A stretch of DNA of 64,000 bases, taken from assembly GCA_052115395.1 (NCBI GenBank), contig JBFRGO010000001.1; one strand, written 5' to 3'. Each line of letters begins with the position of its first letter. Positions within the stretch are counted from its first letter, which is position 1. The notes beneath the pieces were generated by a model. It worked only from the letters and a program-made list of their open reading frames with translations. It did no database searches and had not been told where the DNA came from. Positions 45,549 to 53,602 of the stretch are shown one piece after another. This DNA is from Noviluteimonas sp052115395. Lineage in GTDB: Bacteria; Pseudomonadota; Gammaproteobacteria; Xanthomonadales; Xanthomonadaceae. The translations under genes were made by a program, and so were the position numbers.

Positions 45549-45952
45549 GCGGCGATGCGCTGTTCCGAATGGAGATCGCGCCGCGCTGGCGCGACCTGGA
45601 CGCGTTCAACCACGTCAACAACAGCAACTTCCTGACCTACCTGGAAGAGGCCCGCATCCAGTGGTTCGCATCGCTGGGTCGCGAGTGGCTCAGCGACACG
45701 ATGATGCCCCTGCTCGCGGCGGTGCAACTGAACTATCGCGCGCCGATTCCGTACCCGTCGAAGATCGCGATCGCGTTGTTCGCCGATCGCGTCGGTAATA
45801 CGAGCGTGACAGTCGGCCACCGCATCGAATCAATCGATGGCGCGACGTTGTATTCCGACGGGCATGTCGTATTGGTCTGGATCGACCCCAAGAGCGGACG
45901 GCCGATTCCGTTGCCGGATGGTGTGCGCGAGATGGCTGCTTCCCGCGCGTAA
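45545..45952 (+). CDS. Acyl-CoA thioesterase, 4HBT/hotdog family
   Basis: This 135-residue hotdog-fold protein has RWRDLDAFNHVNNSNFLTYL, where the Asp is the catalytic residue of the 4HBT/YbgC/FadM group, and the strand motif VQLNYRAPIPYPSKI. It should hydrolyse acyl-CoA thioesters; chain length cannot be told. The start is GTG 45545, overlapping the uvrA stop (GTGA), or the later ATG 45569. It converges on the copper chaperone gene, with a long AT hairpin between. Confidence 0.88.
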
Positions 45953-46089
45953 GCACCTCGACTTCGGAACGCATTGCTTTTTCCGACAACGATCGGCGCA
46001 GTGCGAAGCGAGCTTCGCACCGGCAGAACGAAGGCTCGAGCGAAGCCCCCGATCGAGAGCCAGCGCGCGAAAGGTGATGCCCCAGCGTT

Positions 46090-46130
46090 GTGAGTTTCAA
46101 ATTTTTTTCCCAAAAAAATTTGGAACTCAC
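46090..46130. terminator. Long AT-rich inverted repeat between convergent genes
   Basis: A 19-bp arm with a single G-T step (GTGAGTTTCAAATTTTTTT, loop CCC, and its complement) stands in GC-rich sequence between two converging genes. It can form a bidirectional terminator. The rest of 45953-46184 holds a second smaller hairpin (GTGCGAAG/CTTCGCAC, 46001-46020) and no gene. Confidence 0.7.
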
Positions 46131-46184
46131 GACGTTCGGGCGGCGCGAAAGCGGAGGGTGTAGCCCTTTCGGACCAACGCACCC

Positions 46185-46634
46185 TCAGGGATTGCGCACC
46201 ACAAACGCCCCCCGCACCACCCGCCCATCCTGCAGCGAGAAATCGATCCTCACCGTGTCGCCCGCCTTCAGCGGAGACTTCGGACCCATCAACATCAGAT
46301 GCAAGCCACCCGGCTTGAACTCCACACTGCCCTCCGGCGCAATCGGCAACGAAGGCACGGCACGCATCCGACTCACCCCATCCACGAGCGTCGTCTCGTG
46401 CATCTCGACACTCCCGTAACTTGCGCTCTTCGCACTGCCGATCGTCGCGGGCGTCTTGCACGCATTCTCGATCCGCCCGAAACCCGCATGCATCGGCATG
46501 CCGCCCGGCACCAGGCGAATCCACCCATCGCGCACGACCGGCGCACAGGTATCGGGCTTGCCTTTCGCGCAAGCGGGCGTCGCAAACAAGACCGAAACGA
46601 GCGCCAGGACGGCGATGGAGCGGAAAGTCTTCAT
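46185..46634 (-). CDS. PCu(A)C periplasmic copper chaperone
   Basis: A 149-residue exported protein with signal peptide MKTFRSIAVLALVSVLFA and the copper-binding PCuAC pattern: MHET (His-Met), a later Met in VSRMRAV, and GGLHLMLMG (His and Met). PCuAC proteins pass Cu(I) to the CuA site of cytochrome oxidase or guard against copper. Two cysteines (DTCAPVV and NACKTPA) may form a disulfide. ATG 46634 is the start. It is divergent from the enoyl-CoA hydratase gene with a 40-base gap. Confidence 0.9.
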   Translation of the reverse strand: MKTFRSIAVLALVSVLFATPACAKGKPDTCAPVVRDGWIRLVPGGMPMHAGFGRIENACKTPATIGSAKSASYGSVEMHETTLVDGVSRMRAVPSLPIAPEGSVEFKPGGLHLMLMGPKSPLKAGDTVRIDFSLQDGRVVRGAFVVRNP

Positions 46635-46674
46635 GCGCCTATGATAGCGCCGCCCCCACCCCGGACTCCCCCGC

Positions 46675-47430
46675 ATGCTCGTCGAACGCATTCCGCACGG
46701 CCCCATCGTCGAACTCAAGCTGGCGCGTGCGCCGGTCAATGCGCTCGACCCCGCGCTCTGCAACGACCTGCGCACCGCACTCGCAGACGCGATCAAAGGC
46801 GGCGCGCAAGGCATCGTGTTGTCGGGTGGGCCGAAGGTGTTTTCCGCCGGCCTCGACGTTCCGTATTTGCTGTCGCTCGGGGACGATCGCGCGGCGCTGC
46901 TGAGCGCGTGGTCCGCGTTCTTCGATGCCGCGCGCGCGCTCGCCGAATCGCCGGTTCCCGTTGCGGCCGCCGTCGCCGGCCATGCACCCGCCGGTGGCTG
47001 CGTGCTCGCACTGTGTTGCGACTATCGCGTCATGGCCGAAGGGCCGTATCGGCTGGGCCTCAACGAAACCCAGGTGGGCCTGGTCGCGCCCGAAGGCATC
47101 CAGTGGCTGATGCGGCGCATCGTCGGCCTGCATCGCGCCGAACGGTTACTTGTCAGTGGCCAGATGCTCGACAGCGCGCAGGCGCATGCGATCGGCCTGG
47201 TCGACGAACTCGCGGCGATCGACGAGGTCGCCACGCGCGCGCGCCTGTGGCTCGAAGGGCTCGTCGCCTTGCCGCGCGAGCCGATGCTGCGCACGCGTTC
47301 GATCTCGCGCGCCGATGTCGTGGCCGCGATGCAGCCCGAGCGCATCCAGCTCGAAAGCTTCATCGATGCGTGGACGGCGCCCGATACGCAGCAGGGTTTG
47401 CGCGCGTTGATCGCGCGCCTCGGGAAATAG
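46675..47430 (+). CDS. Enoyl-CoA hydratase/isomerase-family protein
   Basis: A 251-residue crotonase-fold protein: ARAPVNALDPALC, KVFSAGLDVPYLL (oxyanion hole region) and AAVAGHAPAGGCVLALCCDYRV. In the second segment the glutamates used by hydratases are not evident at the expected places (LNETQVGLVAPEG has one), so isomerase activity or another crotonase reaction is possible. It converges with the sulfurtransferase gene with no gap. The pathway is unknown. Confidence 0.85.
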   Translation: MLVERIPHGPIVELKLARAPVNALDPALCNDLRTALADAIKGGAQGIVLSGGPKVFSAGLDVPYLLSLGDDRAALLSAWSAFFDAARALAESPVPVAAAVAGHAPAGGCVLALCCDYRVMAEGPYRLGLNETQVGLVAPEGIQWLMRRIVGLHRAERLLVSGQMLDSAQAHAIGLVDELAAIDEVATRARLWLEGLVALPREPMLRTRSISRADVVAAMQPERIQLESFIDAWTAPDTQQGLRALIARLGK

Positions 47431-48276
47431 TCAGGCGCCTTCGGCGATCGGGCGCGATGGATCGGAGATCCATCCGCTCCACGAGCCGGTGAACAAACGC
47501 GCGCCGCGCAAGCCGGCGCGCTCCATCGCCAGCAGGTGGTGGCATGCGGTCACGCCCGAGCCGCACATCACGATCGCTTCGCCTGCGGGCTTGCCGTGCA
47601 GCAAGGCGCGGAATTCGTCGGCAAGGTCCGCCGGCGGCTTGAACTTGCCGTGGTCGAGGTTCATCGCGAAATGGCGATTGATCGCACCCGGCACGTGGCC
47701 GGCGATGCGGTCGATCATCTCGTTCTCGCCGCGGAAGCGATCGGCCGCGCGCGCGTCGATCAGGATGTAACCGGCGTCGAGGCTTTCCTGCACCTGCTCG
47801 GCATCGAGCAGGCGCGTGGTATCGAACGTGCCGCTGTAACGCGTGGTGATCGGCTTCTTCGGCGACGAATCCACCGGCAAGCCCAGCGAGGACCAGCGCG
47901 ACCAGCCCCCATCGAGCACGGCGACCTTCTCGTGCCCGAGCGCGCGCATCAGGAACCAGAAGCGCGAGGCGTGCGCGCCGTCGCCGTCGTCGTAGGCGAC
48001 GACCTGGTCGTCGGGACCGATGCCCCATTCGCCCAGGCGTTGCGTGAAGCGGGCCGCGTCGGGCCACGGATGGCGACCGGCGCCCGTGCGCTTCATGTCC
48101 GACAGGTCGCGGTCCAGGTGCGCATACACGGCGCCCGGCACGTGGCCGACGAGATACGCGCTCTCGCCCGCCGTCGGGTTGGTCAGGGAAAAGCGACAAT
48201 CGACGATCTTGACGTCGGGCCTGCCGATCGCGATCGCGAGCGTTTCGGCCTGCACGAGGGTGTTCCAGCCGGACAT
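47431..48276 (-). CDS. sseA: 3-mercaptopyruvate sulfurtransferase-type rhodanese
   Basis: The 281-residue two-domain rhodanese has the active-site loop CGSGVTACH (C at about 238), which fits mercaptopyruvate sulfurtransferases rather than thiosulfate rhodaneses. Other motifs are GHVPGAVYAHLDRDLSD, VVAYDDGDGAHASRFWFL, DARAADRFRG and TGSWSGWI. It moves sulfane sulfur to thiophilic acceptors such as cyanide or thioredoxin. The stop codon adjoins that of the convergent gene. Confidence 0.93.
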   Translation of the reverse strand: MSGWNTLVQAETLAIAIGRPDVKIVDCRFSLTNPTAGESAYLVGHVPGAVYAHLDRDLSDMKRTGAGRHPWPDAARFTQRLGEWGIGPDDQVVAYDDGDGAHASRFWFLMRALGHEKVAVLDGGWSRWSSLGLPVDSSPKKPITTRYSGTFDTTRLLDAEQVQESLDAGYILIDARAADRFRGENEMIDRIAGHVPGAINRHFAMNLDHGKFKPPADLADEFRALLHGKPAGEAIVMCGSGVTACHHLLAMERAGLRGARLFTGSWSGWISDPSRPIAEGA

Positions 48277-48318
48277 CGGTTCCTCCGGTGCGGGCGGGGG
48301 CCCGCGGTCCTGATGGGT

Positions 48319-48963
48319 CTAGCTTGCCGCAGCGATGCGTTCGCGCAAGTTGAAGAGGATCGAGGCGGTGGCGCCCCAGATCCGTTGCCGCGGGTTACCC
48401 CTATCCACGAATTCCAGCACCCGGCGCGGCCGTCCTCCCGGAATCGGCCGACCCAGCAGGGTCGCCACATCGGTCGCGTTGAGGTTGGCGGGGTCCAGCA
48501 GGTAGTCGAGCGGGACTTCGAAGACTTCGGCCACTTCGCCCGGATCGGGCCGCGGCACGAATTCCGGATCGACCATCGCCACCAGCGGAAGCACCCGGAA
48601 ACCGGTGATCGTGCAAAGCGGATCGAGGAAGCCGAGCGGCGCGGCCTGCGCGGCCTGCAACCCGATTTCCTCGCGGCTTTCGCGCAGCGCGGCGGCGATG
48701 GCGTCGCGATCGTCGGGTTCGATGCGCCCGCCCGGGAAACTCACCTGCCCCGCGTGGTGGCGCAGTTCGTCGGTGCGGCGCGTGAGCAACACCTGCCAGC
48801 CTTCGCTGCGCGTGACCAGGCCGACGAGCACCGCGGCTTCGCGCAGGGGCGCCTGGGGCAACAGATCGACGAGGTCCTCGTGGTTCCATCCGGGGCCGAC
48901 AGGGGGCGCGTCGATGGGATGCAGCACCGCGCGCAGGTGCACCAGGTCCAGGCCGACGCTCAT
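48319..48963 (-). CDS. NUDIX hydrolase, CoA pyrophosphatase type
   Basis: A 214-residue protein with the Nudix box GGRIEPDDRDAIAAALRESREEIG (positions about 99-122: G-x5-E-x7-R-E-x2-E-E). The preceding VLLTRRTDELRHHAGQVSFPGG matches the NuDC/YeaB CoA-pyrophosphatase subgroup (LLTxRxxxLRxHxGQVxFPGG). It should hydrolyse CoA and related nucleotides. Its ATG overlaps the stop of the DUF1289 gene by four bases. Confidence 0.92.
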   Translation of the reverse strand: MSVGLDLVHLRAVLHPIDAPPVGPGWNHEDLVDLLPQAPLREAAVLVGLVTRSEGWQVLLTRRTDELRHHAGQVSFPGGRIEPDDRDAIAAALRESREEIGLQAAQAAPLGFLDPLCTITGFRVLPLVAMVDPEFVPRPDPGEVAEVFEVPLDYLLDPANLNATDVATLLGRPIPGGRPRRVLEFVDRGNPRQRIWGATASILFNLRERIAAAS

Positions 48964-49154
48964 TTCGGCGCGTAAGGCGGGCGCGCGGGCAGCACGACGT
49001 CCATGACGTGCAGGCGCTCTTCGTCGCTCATCAGGCTCCAGCGCGCGATCTCGTTGGTCGTGCGTCGGCAACCCGAGCACAGGTCCTGCGTGTCGAGCTC
49101 GCAGATGCCGATGCAGGGGCTGAGGATCGGGCGGGAGGTGGGCGCTGGGTGCAC
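48960..49154 (-). CDS. DUF1289 small cysteine-rich protein
   Basis: A 64-residue protein with the DUF1289 pattern SPCIGICELDTQDLCSGCRRT (positions about 12-32 cover the four cysteines) and EIARWSLMSDEE. The cysteines probably bind a metal. The start is GTG at 49154. It is often next to NUDIX genes in proteobacteria, as here with a four-base overlap. Its function is unknown. Confidence 0.88.
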   Translation of the reverse strand: MHPAPTSRPILSPCIGICELDTQDLCSGCRRTTNEIARWSLMSDEERLHVMDVVLPARPPYAPK

Positions 49155-49182
49155 GGTGCGATTTTGACGGATTGCGTTGCCG

Positions 49183-49215
49183 GAAAAAGAGAACGCCGGC
49201 GCTGGGCCGGCGTTC
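49183..49215 (-). terminator. Rho-independent terminator after the FKBP gene
   Basis: On the minus strand, GAACGCCGGC/GCCGGCGTTC (10 bp, 5-base loop) is followed by TCTTTTTCC. It lies 21 bases after the FKBP stop and upstream of the DUF1289 start. Confidence 0.85.
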
Positions 49216-49235
49216 GTCCTTGCTGCGTTGTGCGA

Positions 49236-49931
49236 TTACTTCGCCGAAACCAGCTTCACCTCGAACACCACCGCGACATTCGGCGGGTACGGGCTGCGCG
49301 GATCGGCGCCGAAGCCTTGGTCCGGCGGGAGGGCGATTTCCCACTTGGAACCGGCAGGCATGTTGGTCAGCGCTTCGCGCATGCCCTTCATTTCCACCGC
49401 GCTCATCTTGATGCCCGTGAGCTTCTCGGCGGCCGGGGCCGCTTCGGGGCGCTTGTTGAGCGGGAACGGACCGGTGACTTCCAGGTCGACCGTGCTGGAA
49501 GCGGTCGGCTTGGCGCCGGTGCCGGTTTCGAGCACGCGGTACTGGACGCCGCTGGGCAGGGTCTTCACGCCGGCCTTGGCCTTGTTGGCGGCCAGGAACT
49601 GGTCGGACTGGGCCTTGTTGTCGGCCGAAGCCTTGGTGAACTCGGCCTTGCGCTGTTCGGCGCGCGCCTGCTGGCGCTTCTGCAGGCCGGCGATCACCGG
49701 TTCGAGGTCCTTCTCCGCGACAGCGGGCTGCTTCTTGGCGTAAGCGTCCTGCATGGCCTTGTACACAGTGGCCATGTCGACCTGCTCGCCGCTTGCAGCC
49801 AGATCGCTGCCGAAGCGGTAGCCGAAGTAGTAACTGAGCTTGCCCTTTTCACTCGTGGTCTCCTGGGCGTGGGCGAAGCCCGCGAACAGGGTCAAAGCCG
49901 CGACGGTGGCGGCAAGCAGACGCAACTTCAT
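49236..49931 (-). CDS. FKBP-type peptidyl-prolyl isomerase (FkpA/Mip-like)
   Basis: A 231-residue periplasmic foldase. The signal peptide ends in FAGFAHA, followed by a helical dimerisation region (YYFGYRFGSDLAASGEQVD through the K/Q-rich helix) and an FKBP domain (LPSGVQYRVLETGTG, GMREALTNMPAGSKWEIALPP, GFG and PPNVAVVFEVKLV). The usual VHYTG segment reads TVDLEVTGPF, somewhat different from typical FkpA, so the catalytic rate is uncertain. It is a monocistronic gene with a terminator. The start is ATG 49931. Confidence 0.92.
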   Translation of the reverse strand: MKLRLLAATVAALTLFAGFAHAQETTSEKGKLSYYFGYRFGSDLAASGEQVDMATVYKAMQDAYAKKQPAVAEKDLEPVIAGLQKRQQARAEQRKAEFTKASADNKAQSDQFLAANKAKAGVKTLPSGVQYRVLETGTGAKPTASSTVDLEVTGPFPLNKRPEAAPAAEKLTGIKMSAVEMKGMREALTNMPAGSKWEIALPPDQGFGADPRSPYPPNVAVVFEVKLVSAK

Positions 49932-50129
49932 TCGGAACGTACCTCTTGGAATGGGAATGCCCGTCCGTCGGTCCCGGATGGGCGCGCTAGGATAGCGGCG
50001 CGAGCGCTGAATCGCCACTGACGACCGGGCCCTGTGACCGGGCCCGGCGTGAGAAGTTCCGCGCCCGGCGAAAGCCGCCCAAATCCTTGTTCGCCCCTCA
50101 CTCGCCCCCACACTTCACGAGCCCCGAGC

Positions 50130-50912
50130 ATGCCCGATTCCGTCCTGCTGACCGCCGACCGCGGCGCCGTTCGCACCCTCACCGTGCACCGCCCCGACAA
50201 GCTCAACGCCCTCAATGCCGACACCCTGGATGCCCTGCACGTGGCCTTCCGCGCGGCCGCCGAGGACGCAAGCGTCCGTTGCGTGGTCCTCACCGGCAGT
50301 GGCCCGAAGGCCTTCGTGGCCGGTGCCGACATCAGCGAAATGAATGCGCTCACGCCGGTGCAGGGTCGCGACTTCTCCCTGCGCGGCCAACGCATGATGC
50401 GGGGCATCGAAAAGATGCCCAAGCCGGTCATCGCGATGGTCAACGGCTTCGCGCTCGGCGGCGGCCTCGAACTGGCCATGAGCTGCCATCTGCGCATCGC
50501 CGCCGACACCGCCAAGGTCGGCCAGCCCGAAATCAACCTCGGCCTCATCCCCGGCTTCGGCGGCACGCAGCGCCTGTTGCGCCTGGCCGGCCGCGCGGCG
50601 ACGCTGGAACTGTGCCTTGCCGGCGCACCGATCGATGCGCAGCGCGCCATGCAACTGGGCATCGTCAATCGCGTCGTGCCCGCGGCGGAGCTTGAAGCGC
50701 AGACGATGGCGCTCGCCGACCAACTGGCCAACGCCGCGCCGCTCGCCCTGCGCGGCATCCTGGACTGCATCAACGTCGGCGGTGAGTGCGGCATCGAAGA
50801 AGGCCTGGAATACGAAAGCGCACAGTTCGGCCTGATGTTCGCCACCGACGACATGCGCGAAGGCACCACGGCGTTCCTCGAGCGCCGCAAGCCCACCTTC
50901 GCCGGCCGCTGA
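50130..50912 (+). CDS. Enoyl-CoA hydratase
   Basis: A 260-residue crotonase with classical hydratase features: RPDKLNALNADTLDAL, FVAGADISEMNAL, VNGFALGGGLELAMSCHLR and PEINLGLIPGFGGTQRL, with catalytic Glu in GGGLELAM and PEINLG. It should hydrate trans-2-enoyl-CoA in fatty-acid oxidation. The start is ATG 50130. Its stop overlaps the start of the next small gene by one base. Confidence 0.94.
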   Translation: MPDSVLLTADRGAVRTLTVHRPDKLNALNADTLDALHVAFRAAAEDASVRCVVLTGSGPKAFVAGADISEMNALTPVQGRDFSLRGQRMMRGIEKMPKPVIAMVNGFALGGGLELAMSCHLRIAADTAKVGQPEINLGLIPGFGGTQRLLRLAGRAATLELCLAGAPIDAQRAMQLGIVNRVVPAAELEAQTMALADQLANAAPLALRGILDCINVGGECGIEEGLEYESAQFGLMFATDDMREGTTAFLERRKPTFAGR

Positions 50913-51277
50913 TGGAAGCGTGCGTCGCCTGCGCGTGCGCCTCGCCCGAGGGCGAGGCCGCGCATCGCATCAATGCGGCCTTGCGCGAAGATGATCTGGA
51001 TCGCGCGATCGCGCTCGGCCTGCTCGACGACATCGCCTGCCCGCGATGCAGCGCCGAATGCGCGCATGCACTCGCCGATGCGCGCGACACGCGACGTCGC
51101 GCCCTCGCCGCCCGCGAGCGCTTCCGCGACCGCGCATTGCGCCTGGCCCGCCTGCAACGCGAACGCGACGCGCAGCGCGCGCCGGTGCAGACGCCAACCG
51201 GTGCGCCCGCATTGCCAGCCGCCGCAGCGGCCGCGCTCGAGCGTGCAAAGGCACGCGCTGCCCAGAAAAAGGATTGA
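50912..51277 (+). CDS. Small CxxC-containing protein of unknown function
   Basis: A 121-residue protein I do not recognise. The start ACVACAC and IACPRCSAEC give two cysteine clusters (five to six cysteines), followed by an Arg/Ala-rich helix (residues about 55-90) and a proline/alanine tail ending in KKD. It could bind zinc or an iron-sulfur cluster. It is translated with the enoyl-CoA hydratase (TGATG) and precedes nth by 3 bases, so all three are likely to be co-transcribed. Confidence 0.75.
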   Translation: MEACVACACASPEGEAAHRINAALREDDLDRAIALGLLDDIACPRCSAECAHALADARDTRRRALAARERFRDRALRLARLQRERDAQRAPVQTPTGAPALPAAAAAALERAKARAAQKKD

Positions 51278-51280
51278 CGC

Positions 51281-51961
51281 GTGGCCGTCGTGAAGAAGCG
51301 GCGCGCCCGCCGAACGCTCCTCACCAAACCCCAGATCGTCGAACTGTTCTCGCGCCTGCGCGAACTCAACCCGCACCCCACCACCGAACTCGAGTTCAAG
51401 ACGCCGTTCGAGCTCCTTGTCGCCGTCGTGCTCTCCGCGCAATCCACCGACGTGGGCGTGAACAAGGCCACGCGCAAACTCTTCCCCGTCGCCAACACGC
51501 CGGCCGCGATCGCGAAACTCGGTGAAGAAAAACTCAAGCGTTACATCGCGACCATCGGCCTGTTCAACACCAAGGCCGCCAACGTCGTCGCGCTGAGCCA
51601 CCGCTTGCTGGAAGAACACGACGGCCAGGTGCCGCGCGACCGCGCCGCGCTGGAAGCGCTGCCGGGCGTGGGCCGCAAGACGGCGAACGTCGTCCTCAAC
51701 ACCGCCTTCGGCGAACCGACAATGGCCGTGGACACGCACATCTTCCGCGTGTCCAACCGCACCGGCCTGGCGCCGGGCAAGGACGTGCGCGAAGTCGAGG
51801 ACAATTTGTTGCACGTGGTGCCGCCCGAATTCCTGCACGACGCACACCACTGGCTGATCCTCCACGGGCGTTACACCTGCATCGCGCGCAAGCCGCGTTG
51901 CCCGGCCTGCCCCATCCGCGACATCTGTCGCTACAGGGAGAAGACAACCGAGCTGGAATGA
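51281..51961 (+). CDS. nth: Endonuclease III
   Basis: Nth is a DNA glycosylase/AP lyase that removes oxidised pyrimidines. The 226-residue protein has the helix-hairpin-helix LPGVGRKTANVVLN with the catalytic Lys, the catalytic Asp in AVDTHIFRVSNR and the iron-sulfur loop C-x6-C-x2-C-x5-C (CIARKPRCPACPIRDIC). The start is a GTG at 51281. It follows the small CxxC gene by 3 bases. Confidence 0.96.
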   Translation: MAVVKKRRARRTLLTKPQIVELFSRLRELNPHPTTELEFKTPFELLVAVVLSAQSTDVGVNKATRKLFPVANTPAAIAKLGEEKLKRYIATIGLFNTKAANVVALSHRLLEEHDGQVPRDRAALEALPGVGRKTANVVLNTAFGEPTMAVDTHIFRVSNRTGLAPGKDVREVEDNLLHVVPPEFLHDAHHWLILHGRYTCIARKPRCPACPIRDICRYREKTTELE

Positions 51962-51968
51962 CGCCCGG

Positions 51969-51993
51969 ATGTCATGTAGGCGCAACTTGTCAC
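51969..51993 (+). promoter_or_regulatory. Candidate Pho box upstream of the porin gene (imperfect)
   Basis: ATGTCAT (51969-51975) and TTGTCAC (51987-51993) resemble PhoB half-sites, but the spacing is 18 bases from start to start rather than 11 or 22. Supported by two better Pho boxes downstream. Confidence 0.4.
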
Positions 51994-52059
51994 AATAACG
52001 AAAGATTCACGCCCTACGCTGCGCGGCATTCATCCACCACCCGCCCAGAAGGGCCCGCC

Positions 52060-53340
52060 ATGAATCTGACCCGCAGCACCCTTGCCCTCGCGCTGCTCGG
52101 CGCCATCGGTTGTTTCGCCGCCCCGGCCGCGAAGGCCCAGGTCGCGATCGACGTGATCGGCGACTCCGAAGTGACCTTCGAAGGCCTCGTCCAGGCCGAC
52201 CTGTACTGGTACGACGCCGACTTCGCGCTGCTCAACAACGACGGCCCGGACGGCCGCGACGGCGACTATGAAATGCGCCGCGCCGAGCTCGTGCTGAAAG
52301 GCAAGGGCCCGGGCAACATCGAGTGGGTCATGGGCTACGACGCCAAGGCCGACAAGTGGCTCGACGTCAACGCCAAGTACAAGTTCGGCGGCAACCCGAA
52401 CCACTACGTGCAGTTCGGTCAGTACAAGCAGCTGATGTCGCTGGAAGAGCTGTCCTCGACGAAGAACAACGACTTCATCGCCAAGGCCTCGATCACCAAC
52501 ACCTTCGGCGTCGCGCGTCGCCTCGGCGGCATGTACTCCTACGGCGACAACAACTGGGCGATCGCGGCGAGCATGTTCACGCGCGAATTGACCGAGCATC
52601 CGTCGCCGACGCCGCACGGCCCGGGTTGGGGCATCCGCGGTTACTGGGCGCCGATCAACGGCAACGGCAACATCTTCCACGTCGGCGCTTCGTGGAACGA
52701 GTACGACACCTTCGGCGACACCGCTCGTTGGCGCGCGCGTCCGCTGGCCGACCTGTCGAACCGCATCATCGACACGGGCGACCTGAAGAACACCGACCGC
52801 AACAAGACGCTCGGCCTGGAATCGTTCTGGGCGCATGGCCCGTTCAAGATCCAGGGCGAGTACATGAAGACGGAAACCGATCGCTACGGCCTGGGCCCGA
52901 ATGCGGAAACCTATTCGGCCGACGGTGCGTACATCTCGGGTCTCTGGAACATCACGGGTGAGTCGTTCGGTTACAAGAACGGCGTGCCGACCACTCCGCT
53001 GCCGAACAATCCGGCCGGCGGTATGTGGCAGGTTGGTCTGCGCTACGACACGATCGATCTGAACGATGGGTCGGTGGTTCCGGGTTCGACGCCGACTTCG
53101 AGTCCGAAGGTGGTGGGTGCGCTCGGCGGTGAGATGGATTCCTGGACGCTCGGGGTGAACTGGTACTGGCGTTCGAACTTCAAGTTCATGCTGGACTACG
53201 TGATCGTCGACAGCTCGAAGTACATCGGCACGACGTCGTCGACGTACGCCGAGGATCCGATCAGCAACAATCGCGCCTTCAACCGGGTTGTCGACGACAA
53301 GCCGAACATCCTGGAAGCGCGCATTCAGTTCTACTGGTAA
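52060..53340 (+). CDS. OprO/OprP-type phosphate-selective porin
   Basis: A 426-residue outer-membrane barrel with a signal peptide ending in PAAKAQ. Motifs such as YEMRRAELVLKGKGPGNIEW, HYVQFGQYKQLMSLEELSSTKNNDF and the C-terminal ARIQFYW (aromatic end for barrel assembly) match the OprP/O-like family. In Pseudomonas such porins pass phosphate or polyphosphate. It stands directly before pstS with a Pho-box-like sequence upstream, which supports phosphate rather than another ion. Confidence 0.9.
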   Translation: MNLTRSTLALALLGAIGCFAAPAAKAQVAIDVIGDSEVTFEGLVQADLYWYDADFALLNNDGPDGRDGDYEMRRAELVLKGKGPGNIEWVMGYDAKADKWLDVNAKYKFGGNPNHYVQFGQYKQLMSLEELSSTKNNDFIAKASITNTFGVARRLGGMYSYGDNNWAIAASMFTRELTEHPSPTPHGPGWGIRGYWAPINGNGNIFHVGASWNEYDTFGDTARWRARPLADLSNRIIDTGDLKNTDRNKTLGLESFWAHGPFKIQGEYMKTETDRYGLGPNAETYSADGAYISGLWNITGESFGYKNGVPTTPLPNNPAGGMWQVGLRYDTIDLNDGSVVPGSTPTSSPKVVGALGGEMDSWTLGVNWYWRSNFKFMLDYVIVDSSKYIGTTSSTYAEDPISNNRAFNRVVDDKPNILEARIQFYW

Positions 53341-53403
53341 TACCGGCTCCCCCACGGGGCTATGGAAGGCGCGGCCGGGAGGTCGCGCCTTTTCTTTTGG
53401 TCC

Positions 53404-53473
53404 GGGGAATGGGGAATGGGGAATAGGGAAATGGGAGTTGCACCTTATTCCCCATTCCCCATTCCCGCTTTTC
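53404..53473. repeat. GGGAAT-rich inverted repeat, copy 1
   Basis: Runs of GGGGAAT(A/G) (5' arm to about 53435) pair with TTATTCCCCATTCCCC (3' arm to about 53468), ending in CGCTTTT. The element lies after the porin gene and resembles the one at 58138. It can form a long stem-loop and may end transcription. It is not a gene. Confidence 0.85.
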
Positions 53474-53497
53474 AGCCTGCCCTGAATCGCGAACCCC

Positions 53498-53515
53498 ATG
53501 TCACGCCGCTGTCAT
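53498..53515 (+). promoter_or_regulatory. Pho box upstream of pstS
   Basis: ATGTCAC-GCCG-CTGTCAT is two 7-base PhoB half-sites with the classical 4-base spacer, 88 bases upstream of the pstS start. It predicts PhoB activation at low phosphate. Confidence 0.8.
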
Positions 53516-53602
53516 ATCCCCAACATCCGAGTGTCACGCAACGGTTATGGAATGCACGCATCCGGGCGACGTCGCTCGTGCATATCCCTTCAGGAGACAT
53601 CC

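Noticed and set aside
53404..53473. A possible CRISPR-like array because of repeated GGGGAAT units
   Set aside because: The units are contiguous, have no unique spacers and form an inverted repeat. No cas genes are present.
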